Source: Syntrophaceae bacterium UBA2208 (GTDB taxonomy: Bacteria; Desulfobacterota; BSN033; UBA1163). Taken from it: a stretch of 7,154 nucleotides of DNA. How positions within the stretch are numbered: the stretch's first letter is position 1; every line of letters starts with the position of its first letter. Positions 7,078-7,154 of the stretch are shown here, one piece after another. Position numbers and translations under genes: made by a program. The stretch spans positions 1-7,154 of the forward strand of contig DCUS01000242.1 in the NCBI GenBank assembly GCA_002327885.1, read 5' to 3'. A model generated the notes under the pieces. It made no database searches. It was not told the origin of the DNA and saw nothing but the letters and a program-made list of their open reading frames with translations.

Positions 7078-7120
7078 CGCATCTTTCATCCCCGTCCACA
7101 GGAAGGGGTTTTCAGATGCG
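7078..7120. terminator. compound hairpin at right edge, possible terminator
   Basis: The outer stem is CGCATCT (7078-7084) with AGATGCG (7114-7120). The inner stem is CCCC (7090-7093) with GGGG (7105-7108), then TCC (7095-7097) with GGA (7101-7103) around loop ACA. One G-A mismatch and an internal loop interrupt it. On the + strand it is followed by ATTTTAAT, a weak U-rich tail. It could terminate a transcript, or belong to the same cluster of intergenic palindromes as its neighbours. No flanking gene is visible to decide. Confidence 0.4.
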
Positions 7121-7154
7121 ATTTTAATAAATAGGCTACATTAAGATTCATTTT

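Larger units (their letters stand above)
6775..7154. other. 380-nt non-coding region upstream of addB
   Basis: I see no credible gene, tRNA or other structured RNA of a known family here. The addB-proximal third carries the candidate promoter and ribosome binding region. From 6918 to 7120 the stretch is packed with five stem-loops, described separately. The density of palindromes suggests a long-standing gap between transcription units that has accumulated hairpin repeats. The gene to the right lies outside the window. Confidence 0.6.

Noticed and set aside
1..7154. CRISPR array, tRNA, rRNA or prophage/defence genes
   Set aside because: No regularly spaced repeats, no cloverleaf-like sequence, and no coding room beyond addA and addB. 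The nuclease motifs of AddB resemble Cas4, but the protein length, helicase-like region and addA partner identify it as AddB.

Overview
The window holds one two-gene operon on the minus strand that fills about 92% of the sequence. addB lies at 6774-3514 and addA at 3517-179; they encode the two subunits of an AddAB-type helicase-nuclease for processing DNA double-strand breaks. Both reading frames are intact and full length. They overlap by 4 bp (ATGA), so the subunits are probably made by coupled translation. Base composition is roughly balanced. The protein sequences look most like the shorter AddA and AddB proteins (about 1,100 residues each) of Desulfobacterota and related deep-branching Gram-negative bacteria. 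That lineage guess rests on general resemblance only and is weak.

Layout, left to right on the + strand. Positions 1-178 are non-coding and lie downstream of addA; they carry one dispersed-type hairpin repeat (75-105) and a weak stem-loop close to the addA stop (134-170). Positions 179-3517 are addA (minus), a UvrD-type helicase with a C-terminal PD-(D/E)XK nuclease. Positions 3514-6774 are addB (minus), a helicase-like scaffold without a P-loop, ending in a nuclease domain with the split four-cysteine iron-sulfur signature. Positions 6775-7154 are non-coding and lie upstream of addB. This stretch holds a plausible sigma-70-type promoter and ribosome binding region for the operon. Beyond these are a GC-rich hairpin (6918-6946), two inverted copies of a 27-nt hairpin repeat (6975-7001 and 7025-7051) and two more hairpins (7063-7077 and 7078-7120).

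In the known family, AddA is the translocating ATPase and cuts one strand with its nuclease, while AddB cuts the other strand and supplies the recombination-hotspot (Chi-like) reading function. The product is a 3' single-stranded tail for RecA. Every motif needed for one motor and two nucleases is visible here.

I see no undescribed system in the coding part. The points most worth a second look are the compensated hairpin repeats that flank the operon, an in-phase A AAA AAG slippery heptamer in addA that would yield a helicase-only product, the crowded translation-start region of addB, and competing hairpins at the right edge.
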